From Brachyhypopomus gauderio (lineage: Eukaryota; Chordata; Actinopteri; Gymnotiformes; Hypopomidae): a stretch of DNA of 64,000 nucleotides. Positions 1 through 13,000 of this stretch are shown one piece after another. The stretch spans positions 15,562,549-15,626,548 of the forward strand of contig NC_135211.1 in the NCBI RefSeq assembly GCF_052324685.1, read 5' to 3'. A program made the position numbers and the translations under genes. Numbering within the stretch: position 1 is the first letter of the stretch; each line of letters opens with the position of its first letter. Below the pieces are notes generated by a model, which was not told the DNA's origin, ran no database searches, and saw only the letters and a list, made by a program, of their open reading frames with translations.

Positions 1-84
1 GGAAGGACAGCAATGCAAGTTTGTCATGTTGTGCAATGTGAGCTGTAAATAAGTAAATATTAGTCTTTGTTTTTAAACTGATTG

Positions 85-90
85 TTTATT
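85..90 (-). terminator. Poly(A) signal of ndufs3
   Basis: A minus-strand AATAAA lies about 140 bases past the ndufs3 stop codon, in the right orientation and at a normal 3' UTR distance. No cleavage site can be proven from sequence alone. Confidence 0.6.
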
Positions 91-227
91 AAGATGCTTG
101 GGGTCTCCATCAGCTAAAGAGGGTCTAACCAACATCAATACATGGTCTCATATTTACATAAATACCCGGGGAAGGAGTGCAGAGTGACTGGAGGGCCCGT
201 CTCCTGCACCACGGAGCTGAAAGGGAG

Positions 228-3200
228 CTACTGTGCAGGTTTGTCTGCAGCCTCCAGTTTGCCTGGTGCTTTGGACTCCCGGAATGCTGGGAACGCCTCC
301 CACGGGCTGTTCAAGTCAAACTTCCGGAACTCCTGTGACAGCTCCACCGGCTCTGCCACGATCCTCTTTAACTCGTCATCGTAGCGCACCTGAGAGAGCG
401 TGAACAAGCGTGATCGGATGACATGCACATAATCTCACCGTTCCAAATCATATTCATATTAAGTCAAATACAGCAGAGCCATTCTATGGCTGTAGTCTAG
501 CCGATGCTAAAAATGTCATTTACAAAAGAGAAGTAACAAAGAACACGGATTACAATATGAATAATTAGATTCTGAGAAGTGTTAGAAAATAAATGTGTCG
601 ATATGTCTACCTCCACATATCCAGAAAGAGGGAAGTCTTTTCTTAACGGATAGCCTTCAAAACCATAATCTGTCAGGATTCGTCTCAGATCAGGATGATT
701 TGCAAAGAATACTCCAAACATGTCCCACACCTTGAGGATAACAGGATGTGTGAACATGACATGTATAAATACTGAATTATAAACGCCTCTGCAATGTTCC
801 GAATATATGAACTGTTGGACGTTTGGAAACATATTCAAAAGTGGTGGTAAAGCTGGGAGAGAATGACTTACCTCCCTCTCATACCAGTTGGCAGCTTGAT
901 GAACAGGGACGGCAGAGTCAAGTGCAGTCACCTCATCTGTGTATGTTTTCACCCGGATACGCGAGTTATAGCGCAAGGACAATAGATTGTACACAATCTG
1001 AAACGGCATTGAAAATATCCAATTTGTTCAAAATCAGTATGCGGAACATGTAGAACATTGGTGAGAATGACCACAGTACATGAGACTGGGTAAAACTGAT
1101 ACTACTAAACCGAGATTATAGTGAATACGGCAGAATGTTGACTGCAAAATTCAAAAGATTAGAAAATGATCAAACTGTCATTACCAGCAAATCCAACTCC
1201 CTGTTTTTCATATGGTCTAATACAAGCAACAATTGGTCAAGCTCTATATTAGCATTAATTAGGTAATCCGGTAAATTTTCATACGAATTCATGTTGGTGA
1301 TCGTGTATTAATAATGGGTGAAAAACTGCATGCAGTCTGATATTTTACTAATATAAAACTTTGTGTGACTGTACAATGCACACGCACACACAAAATCAAA
1401 TGGCACATACAACAGCAAATTTAAAAGTCAAATGATGAGAGGGAGGGACAAAAAACTAAATACATCAAATCACTCCAAGCACCATGATGTTTTTCGCAAG
1501 ATGCACACACACAGCCTTGCTTGTATTAACGTGTCAGGGCTGTGAACAGCTCAAATGTATTATGACAAGGTTTAGGGTACGCGAGTGAATTTCCAACTAA
1601 TTATCGTCCTGGAAAGTCCCCCTTGTGGTGTGCTGACCTCAAAACGGTTTTGCCTGGTGGGCACGTCGACTGCTGTGAGGTCGATCATGTTGTTGAACTG
1701 GGCGTTGGTGTGATCCCGAAGGAAGGTCAGGACAGGGACGATTCCCTCTGGGTGGATCATTACTTCCAGCTCATTGTATGAGGTAACCTGAGGGTGCGTG
1801 ATTCTCAAGTTATTTGAAAACACAAATAATACAGCAGATTACTACAAAGATAAGAGTGCTAACATAGTTCTGCGGAAGCAACAGAAACAACAACAACAAA
1901 GTTGTTTGTGAGCGTCACCTGAACATGTTGCACGTATTTGGGAAGAATCTCAGCCACATACTGCCCAAACTGGGAAAGCTGGTTATGAGTGACTGCATCC
2001 TTGGGCCTGATGGTAGCTGTAGAAACACACTACAGTTGAGCTGAGTGAGCAAATCTTAACCAAGTGGTCAGACAGTCTGCTAGCTTGGCCTGGTAAATAT
2101 GTTAACATTAATATTATAAAAGGATGTAAAATTAGGTAACCAGCCAGGATGCACAAAAATATAACAAACAACTGTATTTACACGTTAAAATCAAATTGAT
2201 AAATGTTTTCCAGATACAGCTGTAGTTCTCAGAATTAACAGAACTAAACATTTTTGGGCTGGGAAGCCCACCAAAGTTGTAAGTCTACTCACGTCTTGTT
2301 TCAGTTGTGGTTGCTTCAGACCGTGTTTGGACCAGTGCAGCACGACTGGCTACTACAAAAATTGAAGGAGAGAATTAATTTTTATTCCCAATATAAGAGG
2401 TATCCACACAGCCTACGTGTTCCCATGATATTCATGTCTGTTATACCAAAGGAAGCAACTTCAAGCATGGCACGTTAGGCCACGCACATGATGCAGGCTG
2501 CTCCTCAATTTACTGCTGGATGTGTGTTTTTTTGACACGAGGTCAACATGTGCCAGAAGTAAATAAAATATAATTTATCATCATTTACTACTATATTATT
2601 TTTACTGTTGTTACACTAGACTATAAGATTATGCTTATTTACTATGCATTACGGACATGAAGCACACAACCTTTTTTTTTTTTTACCGGTGCATCCAATT
2701 AGGTTTTACCAGTGTTAATTGGGGGTTTGGAGGCAGCTAATTGTTTAATGTGCTGTTCAAGATGAACGAACTCTGCATATGGCGACAGACAAACGCAGAT
2801 AGAGGTGTGAGCATGTTTATCTACCAAATAATAAGGAATTTGCACCTTGTTCGAATGCATGTAGCTGCTGTTACAACTGCTTTAGATTAACCTGCACCGA
2901 CCGTGTCTTTCACAGACTAAACCCCTGCACCTAAACCTAGCCAGAAACATTGCGACGCCCAGCAAAAACAAGATCCGATTAAAAGGCGTATACTTCGGGC
3001 GGGTACACATTCTATAGCTTCAAAAATTAACCCAGGTCTTAGTTAATGCGTATAATAATGTATATATAGCTGGACAGCTTATAGCTGTTATTCGTTATCT
3101 GATGACCAAGAAGGGAATTTAGCAGGCCGACTAGGACAGAGGTCATTGGTCATGGACGACTCGACAGAACATCGGTTGAGACACCACACAAATATATATG

Positions 3201-3312
3201 ATACATGACAAAGAAACCGCTCACGACACAAAGTGGTGGTCATATTTCCTCGCCTACCGTTCAAGCTTCTGCACAGGCCCCCGCGGACAAACCTAACCAA
3301 GGAGGCTGCCAT
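228..3312 (-). CDS. ndufs3: NADH:ubiquinone oxidoreductase core subunit S3 (complex I 30 kDa subunit)
   Basis: Core subunit of the peripheral arm of mitochondrial complex I. Coding exons on the minus strand: 3258-3312, 2293-2352, 1919-2016, 1638-1787, 872-997, 611-730, 228-389. They total 771 nt, 256 aa plus stop, close to the human 264 aa. The start [12 protein letters not shown] is a basic, arginine-containing presequence, fitting mitochondrial import. The body shows [23 protein letters not shown] and [14 protein letters not shown], then the 30-kDa signature [20 protein letters not shown] and [20 protein letters not shown], and ends [12 protein letters not shown]. Junction phases all agree. 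The donor after exon 4 is GTCAGC, a weak but usable site. The exon 2 acceptor could sit three bases away, because AG occurs twice there. A minus-strand AATAAA lies at 85-90. The start codon sits in AAGATGGC, a YY1-type core seen in many mitochondrial-gene promoters. Family assignment is secure. Confidence 0.96.
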
Positions 3313-3470
3313 CTTGACCGAACTGACGGAAATGGAGCAACAAATTCTGGGAGTTCGTGAAGCGGCAATGTCGCCACCACTCGGTGAAACGGCGAACCAA
3401 AGCAAACAAACTAACAAAAACCCAGCACTTAATCTCACTTATCTTAAAGTGTAAGCAATAAATAAGTAGA

Positions 3471-3633
3471 GGTGGGAATTCCAGGTTCAGAAAGTAAAAG
3501 TCCTCACCAGGATTTTGCTTGCTAATTTTCTAATTGGTGCAATCCAGGTAAAATTAGTGGAATCAACACAATACAGAAAGCCTGAGCAAAATCCTGGTGA
3601 GGACTTTTACTTTCTGAACCTGGAATGCCCACC
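3471..3633. mobile_element. Palindromic MITE between ndufs3 and ptpmt1
   Basis: Two 49-nt arms, 3471-3519 and 3585-3633, are reverse complements with one mismatch, around a 65-nt spacer. The ends begin GGTGGGAATTCC and, on the other strand, GGTGGGCATTCC. A second, decayed member of the family is at 45914-46028. The element sits about 160 bases upstream of the ndufs3 start. It has no coding capacity, so it would have been moved in trans. The hAT assignment comes from the second copy, which has matching flanks. Confidence 0.8.
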
Positions 3634-3712
3634 AAGGTCAAGGCAAGGCAATGTTATTTATATAGCACCGTTCATACACACTGGCAATTCAAAGTGCTTC
3701 ACACTTCTGTAA
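3634..3712 (+). repeat. Short teleost retroelement fragment
   Basis: The stretch has the widespread fish pattern of TTATTTATATAGCAC, then TTCATACACA, then CAATTCAAAGTGCTT. This is usually found at the 3' part of fish SINE/LINE insertions. It abuts the right end of the palindromic MITE. I recognise the pattern from memory and cannot name the family. Confidence 0.55.
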
Positions 3713-3941
3713 GCTTATTATTAAGACCCAGGGGTCTATCACCTTGGGAAGGTGCAAGTACCACTGCAAATAAGTAATAAAAACGTATCAAGTAAAGCAC
3801 AACAGCTTAGTTTAATTATTACAAAAGTGTTCCCGTACATTGTTTTGCATTTCTGTGCATATTTCACAAAATCACATTTTAGTGTTCTTTCTACATTCTT
3901 CAGAAAATGTCTCTAACACACACACACACACACACACACTA

Positions 3942-4230
3942 TCACACACAGCCTGACACTGATCCACACACTTTCTGGTGGTACTTCTGGAGCATGTCGA
4001 GTTGAGTAGAGCGGATCAGCACATGGGGCCGGATGGCTGCTAACATGTTGCAGGCCTTCTCTGGGCTACAACAGTGTACCTACATAGAGAAGAACAACAA
4101 TCCATCATATATTTTATACATACAGCACTGTTTAAAAAAACAGGATTACATACATATACTAATTATATATATATATACTAATTAGTATAATTATATGTAT
4201 ATGTATGTACACATACATACATACATACAT

Positions 4231-4277
<47 letters not shown>

Positions 4278-4326
4278 TACATATTATATATATATATATA
4301 TATATATAATGTGTATATATTATTAT

Positions 4327-4358
<32 letters not shown>

Positions 4359-6081
4359 TAGTAATTCAATAAAAAGAAACCTTAAAGTCTTCACACTGCC
4401 AATTGCCAGTGCCTGCAAAATTGTACATATGATCTCTGAATCTTGAGACTAACTTCTAGTCTGCCAGGCTACATTTCCAAATTCATCACTAGATTGCCAC
4501 CTGTTTAGCAAGCCAAAACCAACCAGTCCTATTCTGTTCAACTCACCACTAACACACCTTCCTCTCGCACTTTATATTTGACATTGCCAGTGCAAACCTT
4601 TGTTTGGCCTAAAACTGTCAGTGGATGGGGGAAAGAAAGCAGTGAAATATCAACTAACAAATAGTTCATATATCCTGTTCACCTCCCCACAATAACAAAG
4701 AATATTGCATAGGGAGATAGGGTGGGGGTGACATCACTTACAGTGGTGTCCTAAAATCCTTACACCAGAAGATTCAGAACATTTAACCTAAATGGGTTTT
4801 GTGACATCAAAGGTGTCATCACTCACTGAGATGTAAATGCTAAGGAATGTCCAAATATTCACTTCACCGGTTCAAGATTGCACCACTAATAACTACTAGA
4901 AATTATGCAGAAATATGACACTTCATTTCCAAACAGGGTTTCCATAATTCTCAAAAATGCATGACAATTTGTGACAATCATGATTTCATTCATTTTAACA
5001 GATACAAAGGCCATGCAGCTGCAATAAAAGGTTGATGAAATTGTAATCTGCCATTCTGATAAATTATACTACAATATTTTGTGTCTTAGTTATCAAAAGA
5101 TCACTGTATCTCATCCTGATGACATAGGCACTGTATCATTTACCCTGAGACATGCACTGCATTGCTCACCCTAATGAGGTATGCCGCAGCCAATGTAGCA
5201 CTGCGTGAGCGGCCTGCTTTGCAGTGAATATAGACGCTGTTTCCTTGCTCACGGTGTTTAAGAGCAAACTCTACACCTTTGTGGATGTGTTCCAGACTGG
5301 GAACTCCTATTAGATCCACTGTGCTGAGTCTAATCTGCTCAACTCCTGCATTTTTCCACTCCTAGAAAACCATACACACACACACAACAATAACCACATG
5401 AGACACAAAGATTATTAGTATATTTGTCAAAAGATCAGTTTAAGTTAAACTAATTCTTATTATTTATTGTCCTAGTCCTGCAACCAAACCACTCCAAAAA
5501 CTTAAATCTAACCACATAACAAGCACCTGAAATGTTTAAATATTTATACTAACTACACCTACACACCCAAAAATAGTTAAGGAGATACTGTGCAAGTAAG
5601 TGGAAACGTATAACGATATCGGACGTTACTCACCTCCATTGAATTACAAAAATACTTAGTCTCGTATTCTTCGTTCATGGTTATCACCCCTCGAACATTT
5701 TCTGTTTCCACCAACTGTATTAAAACACAGAAGATATATTGCCACATAAACTAAAACTAAAGTCAAAGAGAAAATACAGGAAAAAGAAATGTCAGAAAAT
5801 GAAAAAATGTTGGAATAATGCTAATGAAAATCATAACTATACAGATTTAGCACCAAGCCCGGGGTATTAATACTGCACGTTTGATTAGCTAGGTTCGTAA
5901 ATTTCACTAAAAAGTGACTACAGATGAAACTCACCTCAACTGTCATTGATTTGAACGGAAGAGCCCCGAGTAGGACAGTCTGATCTACACGATTGAACCA
6001 TCGCCTCGAGGAGATTTTCTCCATAACAACATTGTATGCCAGTGTGGGGTAAAACAGGATCCTTGCTAATACACCTGACAT
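3942..6081 (-). CDS. ptpmt1: Mitochondrial phosphatidylglycerophosphatase / protein-tyrosine phosphatase PTPMT1
   Basis: Dual-specificity-type phosphatase of the inner mitochondrial membrane. In the known family it dephosphorylates phosphatidylglycerophosphate in cardiolipin synthesis. Exons: 5935-6081, 5634-5714, 5170-5361, 3942-4079, all phase 0, total 558 nt, 185 aa (human 201). The N-terminus [19 protein letters not shown] is a hydrophobic/basic targeting segment. [15 protein letters not shown] and [14 protein letters not shown] follow. The catalytic P-loop [10 protein letters not shown] gives CX5R with Cys123 and Arg129. Asp92 in STVDLIGVP is the likely general acid. The C-terminal [17 protein letters not shown] matches the family end. 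The last residues come from reading into the edge of an AC microsatellite, so the exact C-terminus may vary. It is head-to-head with celf1 and tandem with ndufs3. Confidence 0.96.
4195..4350. repeat. AT/AC microsatellite in the last ptpmt1 intron
   Basis: Impure (TACA)n, (AT)n and (TTA)n tracts, flanked by AT-rich DNA. Low-complexity open frames across it have no coding meaning. Confidence 0.9.
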
Positions 6082-7031
6082 TCTTATTGTTTTCTTTATC
6101 CTCTAAGCACTAGTTATATAAAATTGGAAATTCATGTGGATTCATGTCCGCGTTTTCTTCAACGCCCGTCATGGTTGAGCCTCTGAACCGCGATCGCCGC
6201 CTTCTGTTTCGGAGGCGTTTGGAGACGACGGGTCTGTAGTGAACGCATGACGTGCATATAACCTGTTTCTTGTGTCTTTAAAAGTCATCTGTAAAAAATC
6301 TAGCAACAAATCACAAGTTATAGCCGTGATTTAGGATCGTGGTGCAGAGGACTAGCAGTGGTCTACCAATATCACAGACCACAGGCTATTTGTGCGGTGT
6401 ATTGCTGTAAAGCTTGAAAACTGTTTTCTGTTGTTTGTCTAATTAGTACATTTGACAGTAGAAATATATAATTCGTTTACTTTCTAGTGTTGTGAACTAA
6501 GATCTTGTACAATTATGTTTACCGCGGATAAAAGGGAGTCAGCGTAACCCACTATATCTTAAGTATTTCACCACATAACAGTGACAAACCTTTGAATTTC
6601 ATTGACTTCAATAACCACGTGATCACGCACTCCATTTAAGCAGGGGACTAACATAGTTTATATTAAATCGCGTATATATATTAACTAGGTTTCTGATAGA
6701 TGAAGAAAAATGTTCATTACCTGTGAATTAAGCAAATGTTTACATGTTATTTTCGTGTACAGGCACGCATTTTAAAAGTACTTTTCCATTAAGGCTCCAC
6801 CCCACTCCCCTTTTAGAAGTTCCGATGGTAGATGCAGGAAAGACAGCCATTTTGCACCGTCCCTAGCAGAAAGTGGACTGTCGTGGGAAGAAGCGCTCAG
6901 TAACAAAAAATAGGATTAAAAAAAGATCAAAAATAATAAAATAGACGAATTTCCCCACAAGCAAAAACTATTCCCTCGTGTCAGTACATATATTAACCTA
7001 ATTCCAGTCACCAGAAAAGGGGACATCGAGG
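6082..7031. promoter_or_regulatory. Shared ptpmt1/celf1 promoter interval and candidate celf1 first exon
   Basis: ptpmt1 starts leftward at 6081. The first plausible celf1 exon ends at 7031 in a consensus GTAAGT donor (CATCGAGG|GTAAGT). The exon's start is not visible. The region around 6832-6900 carries GCCATTTTG, a YY1-like site. GC-rich sequence lies at 6160-6240, and the DNA from 7240 to 7920 is CpG-rich with many GCTAGC-type words. CELF1 and PTPMT1 are divergent neighbours in mammals too, which supports a bidirectional promoter. The transcription starts are inferred. Confidence 0.5.
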
Positions 7032-10000
7032 GTAAGTTACCAAAAAAACATTTCTCCTTGTTCCTGTGGCCGCTTTCAGAAAGCGCTGCTCAGCCCCACC
7101 ACCACGTTAGCTTAGCATAGCCTAGCTTAGCTCTCGGCTAACTTAGCTTAGCTCACTCGGCTAGCTTAGCTCTCTGCTAACTTGTTTACTGTATAGCAGC
7201 TCGCGAAGTAACATGCGTCATTGTGTAAAAGGCTAACGGCCGAGCTGCTTCACTAACCAGAGTGACCGATGAAGGGGACGGTATTAAACGGTCCTCCGTG
7301 AACCGGTAGCGGGTGTATAGTTCGCCCGCGTCGCCTTTAAGAGCGGAATGATTAAAGTTGTCCTTTAAGTCCGTATGTGGGCCAGCCAGCGGACCGTGGA
7401 CGGTGGTCGCTACGCGAGGCTAGCTAGCACAGACACTGTAGCTAGCTAACCAGGTAGTTCCCTGTTATTTTTACTTTCATTCTAGTTTTGTTAATTTTCA
7501 GTTTAAAAAGCCCAACTTGCACCAACATGGCTGTATTAATGTCGATGTTACACTATCACAGTGAGCACGGAGACACCCAGAGGACTGCGCGGTCGCCCCG
7601 GTGGCCTGTTTGATCCGAGTGTCCGTTGTAAATCGATAGGAAAGTTGAAAGTGAGCAACAGCTAAGCGTGTAGGTAGCGCGGCGCCACCAGGCCTGCGCC
7701 CTATGTTGTGTGTGTTGTAGCGTTTGTGGCCTACAATTCATGCCCTGGACGTAAGTAAAACAACATAAAACACCGAGGTTTGGGGTTTTTACTGTTGCCA
7801 ACCACCTACCTACCCGTGTTGAGGTGTTCTACTGCCAGCCCGGGCTGCTAGCCACGCTAGCTAACTGGAAACTTGCCACACACCCTTTCCGCCCCGTGTC
7901 CGTGTTGTCGGGTGAAACTGGAAATGTGTGTTTTTGTGTTTGCTTCGTACTTTTATTTAATTACTCGCATAACATTTCGAAGGAGGTCGCAGACGGATTT
8001 TAACGGTGTGGTGGGGTTTCTAACACGGTGAATTCATCAAAGCAAATTTCGAGGTGTGGTGGTCGCCGGCCTACAAGCTTGAAAGAGGCCTCGTCGACGC
8101 AAAAAGGAGTCGACTTGTAATGTCACGTTTATTGACGTGAACCAGTTGAACTGTGCAGTATTCTTACTAATACTAACGTTTTATACTACCAACGTTACTT
8201 TTAATACTACGACTGCAGAGTACATCGTTCTGCAGTTGTAGTAGTGTTTGGCATCAGCCGTGGTTGTCTCGTATATAGCTGCGACGTACAGACGAGTCCT
8301 CCCAACGAGTCGCGCAAAACGTTGTTTTCTGTGTTCTTCTTTCACAGCTTCAGATGTTGTGCACAAGTTTTTGTGGGTGTGCTGTGAAATTGCAGCGCTT
8401 GAATGATTCAGTGACATAAATACTTTTCATGAAAAACAATGCAAGCCACATTCAGGGTTCATCATTTTAAACGTGAGTCTCTTTTGGCGTTGTAATTGGT
8501 ACACTGAAATGTAATGTAAGTGAACACTGACAAAAAAATAACATGGGGCAAAACTGAGATATTGACAGATAATGCTACTCAGAATTATACACAATGCAGT
8601 AGCCTACAGCATATAATGACCAATATAAAGTCATATGTAGCACATTATTACCCAGTATCATCTGAAATTGAATATACAGTCTTGGGATCAGAGTACTACT
8701 GCACATTACTTGGAATTACTTCCATTTGGAATGGGAGTAGCTACAGTTCTTGGGGAGATATCTTCAGTCTGTTTTGTCATTTATTGAATTTTCCTTTAAT
8801 GCTTCCTGCATTGTAAGGGGGAAAAGAGGTTGTGTCCTGGGTGCTTCAGGTCTCTTATTCTGCTACTGGCTTATTTTGTACCACAGCTGCAATGGGTAAC
8901 ACACAACATCAATACATTTATCGACATTGTGCAGCCCTCCCTGACAATTAAGTATTTAACATGGATGATCAGATGGTTGTTAAAACCCTAAAACATTCAT
9001 AGATCAGTACTAATTAAATAGATATTCTGTGTACACTTTCAAAGACTCTGCCGTTCAGGAAACTATGCCATGTGTGATTTAATCTTAAGACAGTGGCTTA
9101 TGTATGTAGTGAGCATGATTTTGTGCGGTATAGAATTCTACTGCTTTGGGGTGATCTCTGTAACTTGATGATTTGCTCATGTTGCCCCTTTAACAAAGAT
9201 GACCCATTATGACCACAATGACTATCTGCTTAATAATTTCCAATATATAATATAGCAGTTAATTAACTGCTTGACAATACATTTATTAGCCCTTTGATTA
9301 TGTAGGTTTTGGGGGATTTTTTGTTTAGTTTTTTTTTTCTTTCTACTAGAAATAGTTGAGGTGCATGTACTGAGCACATAACATATAATTTGATAGTTCT
9401 CTGTAGGTAATCTGGATATAACATTGTTCATAAAGATTCATGTTAGAAATGTAAAGGCTTTTGTTCACTTCCTACCTTGCAGGTAATCTGACAGTCAGGG
9501 CAGTAATGTCTGGCATTAATGCAGTGGCTGGTGCGCGCGTAATAAAACGGTACTCTCCACTCAAAACTCCAAAGCTTTGCAGCAGCAAATGGGTCCTTGT
9601 TATATGGCAGAGAATGTTCTTGTTGTAAGAGCTTCCCGTGTTCGTTCGGCTGCATGCTCTTGGGAAGCTCACCCGGGTTTGTTTACAGGGAGTCCTGGTG
9701 TGCCGGGTACCTTTTTATAGTTCAGTGTGACCTTATAGCCATAATTAACTCTTTTCAACCGAAGAGATGCTCGCATGCAGCTTTATAGAGTTTGTACAAG
9801 TCTACCAGTGAATTCAACACTGACCATTGTGGTAAATCGCTTTAGTCCTGTTGTACGTTCAGATTGAGGTTATTATATAAATATATATGTTTATATAATA
9901 ATGGTACTAAACTCTCTTCTGTTAATACCCAGGGATTCATGTATGCCTCTAGTCATCTGAAAGATCAGAGTTTTTTCTCCTTCAAACTAAAGCCTTCAAG

Positions 10001-13000
10001 TGAAGTTTCTGTGAAAAGTAAAACTTTAAAATGTCTGGTGAGATGTTCCCCAATCTTACCATTCTTCTTGCAGTTCTTCTCTGGAAGGTGAGCTGGCAGC
10101 ACTGTGTGTGTGGAGTAGGAATCGTGAAGGTTGTCTTAGACTTCAATTAGGAAACGTGTCTGCATGCCTGGGACAGAGAAAAACGGACATCTAACATCAG
10201 CAGCTGAAGAATAGTTCATTTCAGTAGTTTAATCTCTTAAGAATCTGTTTGCTATGTTGCTATTGCAGGAAAAAGGGTTTAAAATACTTTGTTGTAAACG
10301 GCACGTTGAACAGTGGTGTCCATCAGTGGTAAGTCACAGGAATCAGGATTACTTGCTACAGTTGAAGAATGTCACTGATATTGCAACATGTTTTAGGGCC
10401 CTGTGGACAAAAAAACTAAATCAGAATATAAACAATTCTGATGAATTGTGGCTAAGTTCCATGTTTTACTGTTTTGACACTCCCAGGTGCGATATATCCT
10501 ACATGTAACAGGTGTGCAAATGTTTGTTCATGTTGGTTGGGGATGTTTGGTTTTATTTATTGGTTTTTAAGCATAAGATGTATCCAAACAAAACTTGGCT
10601 AAATCTAGGCCTTAAGAGGAACTGAATAAATGGGGAAATGTCACATTGCCAGGTAGGAGACTGTTCTGTGCTTTAATGGAGATGTTTAATTGCAATACAG
10701 GGACTAACAAGTGTATTCAAGCTTCACAATATCTCTGAGAATAAGGACTAAAATCCTGTTAAAGCTGTCACTCTTTACACCTGTCTATTTTTTGTTTGTT
10801 TGTTTTGTGGGGCTTTGCGTGTGGTTTAAGTACAATTACCTGCATTTAATGTGAAACAATTATATATTTATAATTTGTCAATATATGGGTCTTGGCACCC
10901 TGCACCAATAATGTAGTAACGGCATTGTTTTATTTCCAATGCTTGTTTCTGTCAATGCTGCACACCACTGCATGCTTTCCAACCTGACATAGTGAGAGTA
11001 GTGTGAATTATAGGCTACTACTTTTCATTATTTAATTTCAAACAGCAGGCAGGTTCAATGCTGATCTACAGCCCACATGATGAGGCCGGATGAATGAAAC
11101 CGACCCGAAGTCTTTAAAATGCACATAGAGCAGAACATATGTTGTGTGTACATAGACCTGTAGCATCCCTGAGTCCTGCCTGTTGATGCACCTGGAAAAT
11201 GGATGACACACACACACCAGCTTCCAGTGATGTGTGTTGACAGCTACTCTGTTTACGCACCTTCTGTTTTTTTCCCTTTTCTGTAGGAGAAAAGTGCCAT
11301 TTCATAAAGGAAAGGCCAGTAACAGGGTAAGTGTGCAGTACCATTAACTTTGCATCATTGTATACCATTAAGTGTAAAGACAGGTTTGTATGTTCAATCA
11401 TCCGTATTCAAGCATTTCATGTGTGACGTTCAGATTTTTAGATCCATTTTCTATAGGTAACCTGGCTGTTTTTGTGGTAAATTTTTATCTTCTAATCCTT
11501 CTTGAGAAGAGACAAAATTTTTTTTGTTTGACACTCTGGATAAGAAGGTTCTGCTCACACCATTTCAGAGATTGTGCAGAAATCCGATCACTACGTTAGA
11601 AGTCTATTTCACAGACACTCTTTCTCATTAGTTTTCTCCTGCAGTTTGCAGGCCTGTGTATTGTCCACTGGTCTAGACTCTTGAATGGAAAAGATATCAG
11701 CATAGAATTAGTCAGTGTTACAGTTGAGAATTATCTAGCCTACCTAATGTATCCCAGTGGCAAACTTTGTTTTTCTCTTTCACATTTCCATAATTCCCCC
11801 ATGATTACGGCACCTTGTGCTGTTAATGCACGGATGATGGTGGCTAATTATAGACTGTGTGATACTCCTATGACCATGTGCATTTGTTAGCATCTTGCAC
11901 CTCTTGTGAGCACTGCCTGTAGGTCTCAACATGAATGCTGGTATAGTGTCCGTGCATGAAACGAGACTGCATGTGCTGGATGTTGTTCTATTTAAAGGCT
12001 GCTACTCCTCTAAAATAAAAGATGAGCTGTTTCCTTGGTTACGTGCAGCACCAGCACACACACACATACACACTCCTCATGTGTAGCTGCCGGTCTGCTT
12101 GCCTGTTCTCAGTGGGTGGATTTTAGTCCTGTGTGGCAACACCTTCATTATCTGATGCTGCAGGCTGACTGTACTGATTCGAGTTTGACTGTGTTGATGT
12201 AGAATGTTATGAAGCTGTGTGTGTGTGGTGGGGGGGGGGGGGGGGGGGGGGGGAGTAGAAATGAAGATGTTTATGCTCTTCATGCTGGCATGCGTGTCGG
12301 AGTGCAGGCTCTAAACGTGCCATCAATCACACACCAAAAATACACACATGGGCCACCCCAAGCTGCAGTTGGTCCCCCCAAGTACGCAGAGGCTTTTGGA
12401 TGAACTCCAGAAACTCGTAAAAAAAAATTAGCATTAATATTTACATTAATGTTAGTCTTATTTTTTTTAATTTACATTAGAGATATGGAATTTCAGGTCA
12501 AACCTCGCCATGTTGTTTTAGATCATGTCCACTTGGTTATGAACATTACCTTGAGTTCAGCACTCTTTGTTTCGTGCTAAAGAGCCAGGATCTCCTTGCT
12601 GTATAAATGTTTAGGCCCTAATAACGCTAAACATTGTTCTCTGCAACCATATTTAAAATTCAAGATGGAACTGTTTGCCGTCTTGTGGGTTGTGCATGAG
12701 AAGTGTGACGTGCATAATTGGGCCGATGCTTGGTTTCCTCTGATCTGCACTATTCTGCTATTCTGAGTGAACATGAACACAGCAGCCTATACATGTTTTT
12801 GCATTGATGTGCTTGTCAAGTGTTTTTACACGCAGCCTGTCAGTTTGTTGTCTGATGCATGTTCTGAATATTTGATCGATGGATGAGCAGACACTCATAA
12901 TTGTGAGTGATTCTGCATGTAAACCGGAAAATCTTTGAACCACTGTTCTTAGCACCTGCTCATGGTTCAATCAAAAACGTGCATTAAAAACACTTCACAG

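Noticed and set aside
7556-7801. 81-codon minus-strand frame in the CpG-rich celf1 5' region
   Set aside because: GC-rich sequence favours long frames; no homology is recognised and there is no supporting context.
10075-10088. A 14-nt micro-exon between TTGCAG and GTGAGC in celf1
   Set aside because: Too short to support from sequence; the acceptor and donor words are common by chance.
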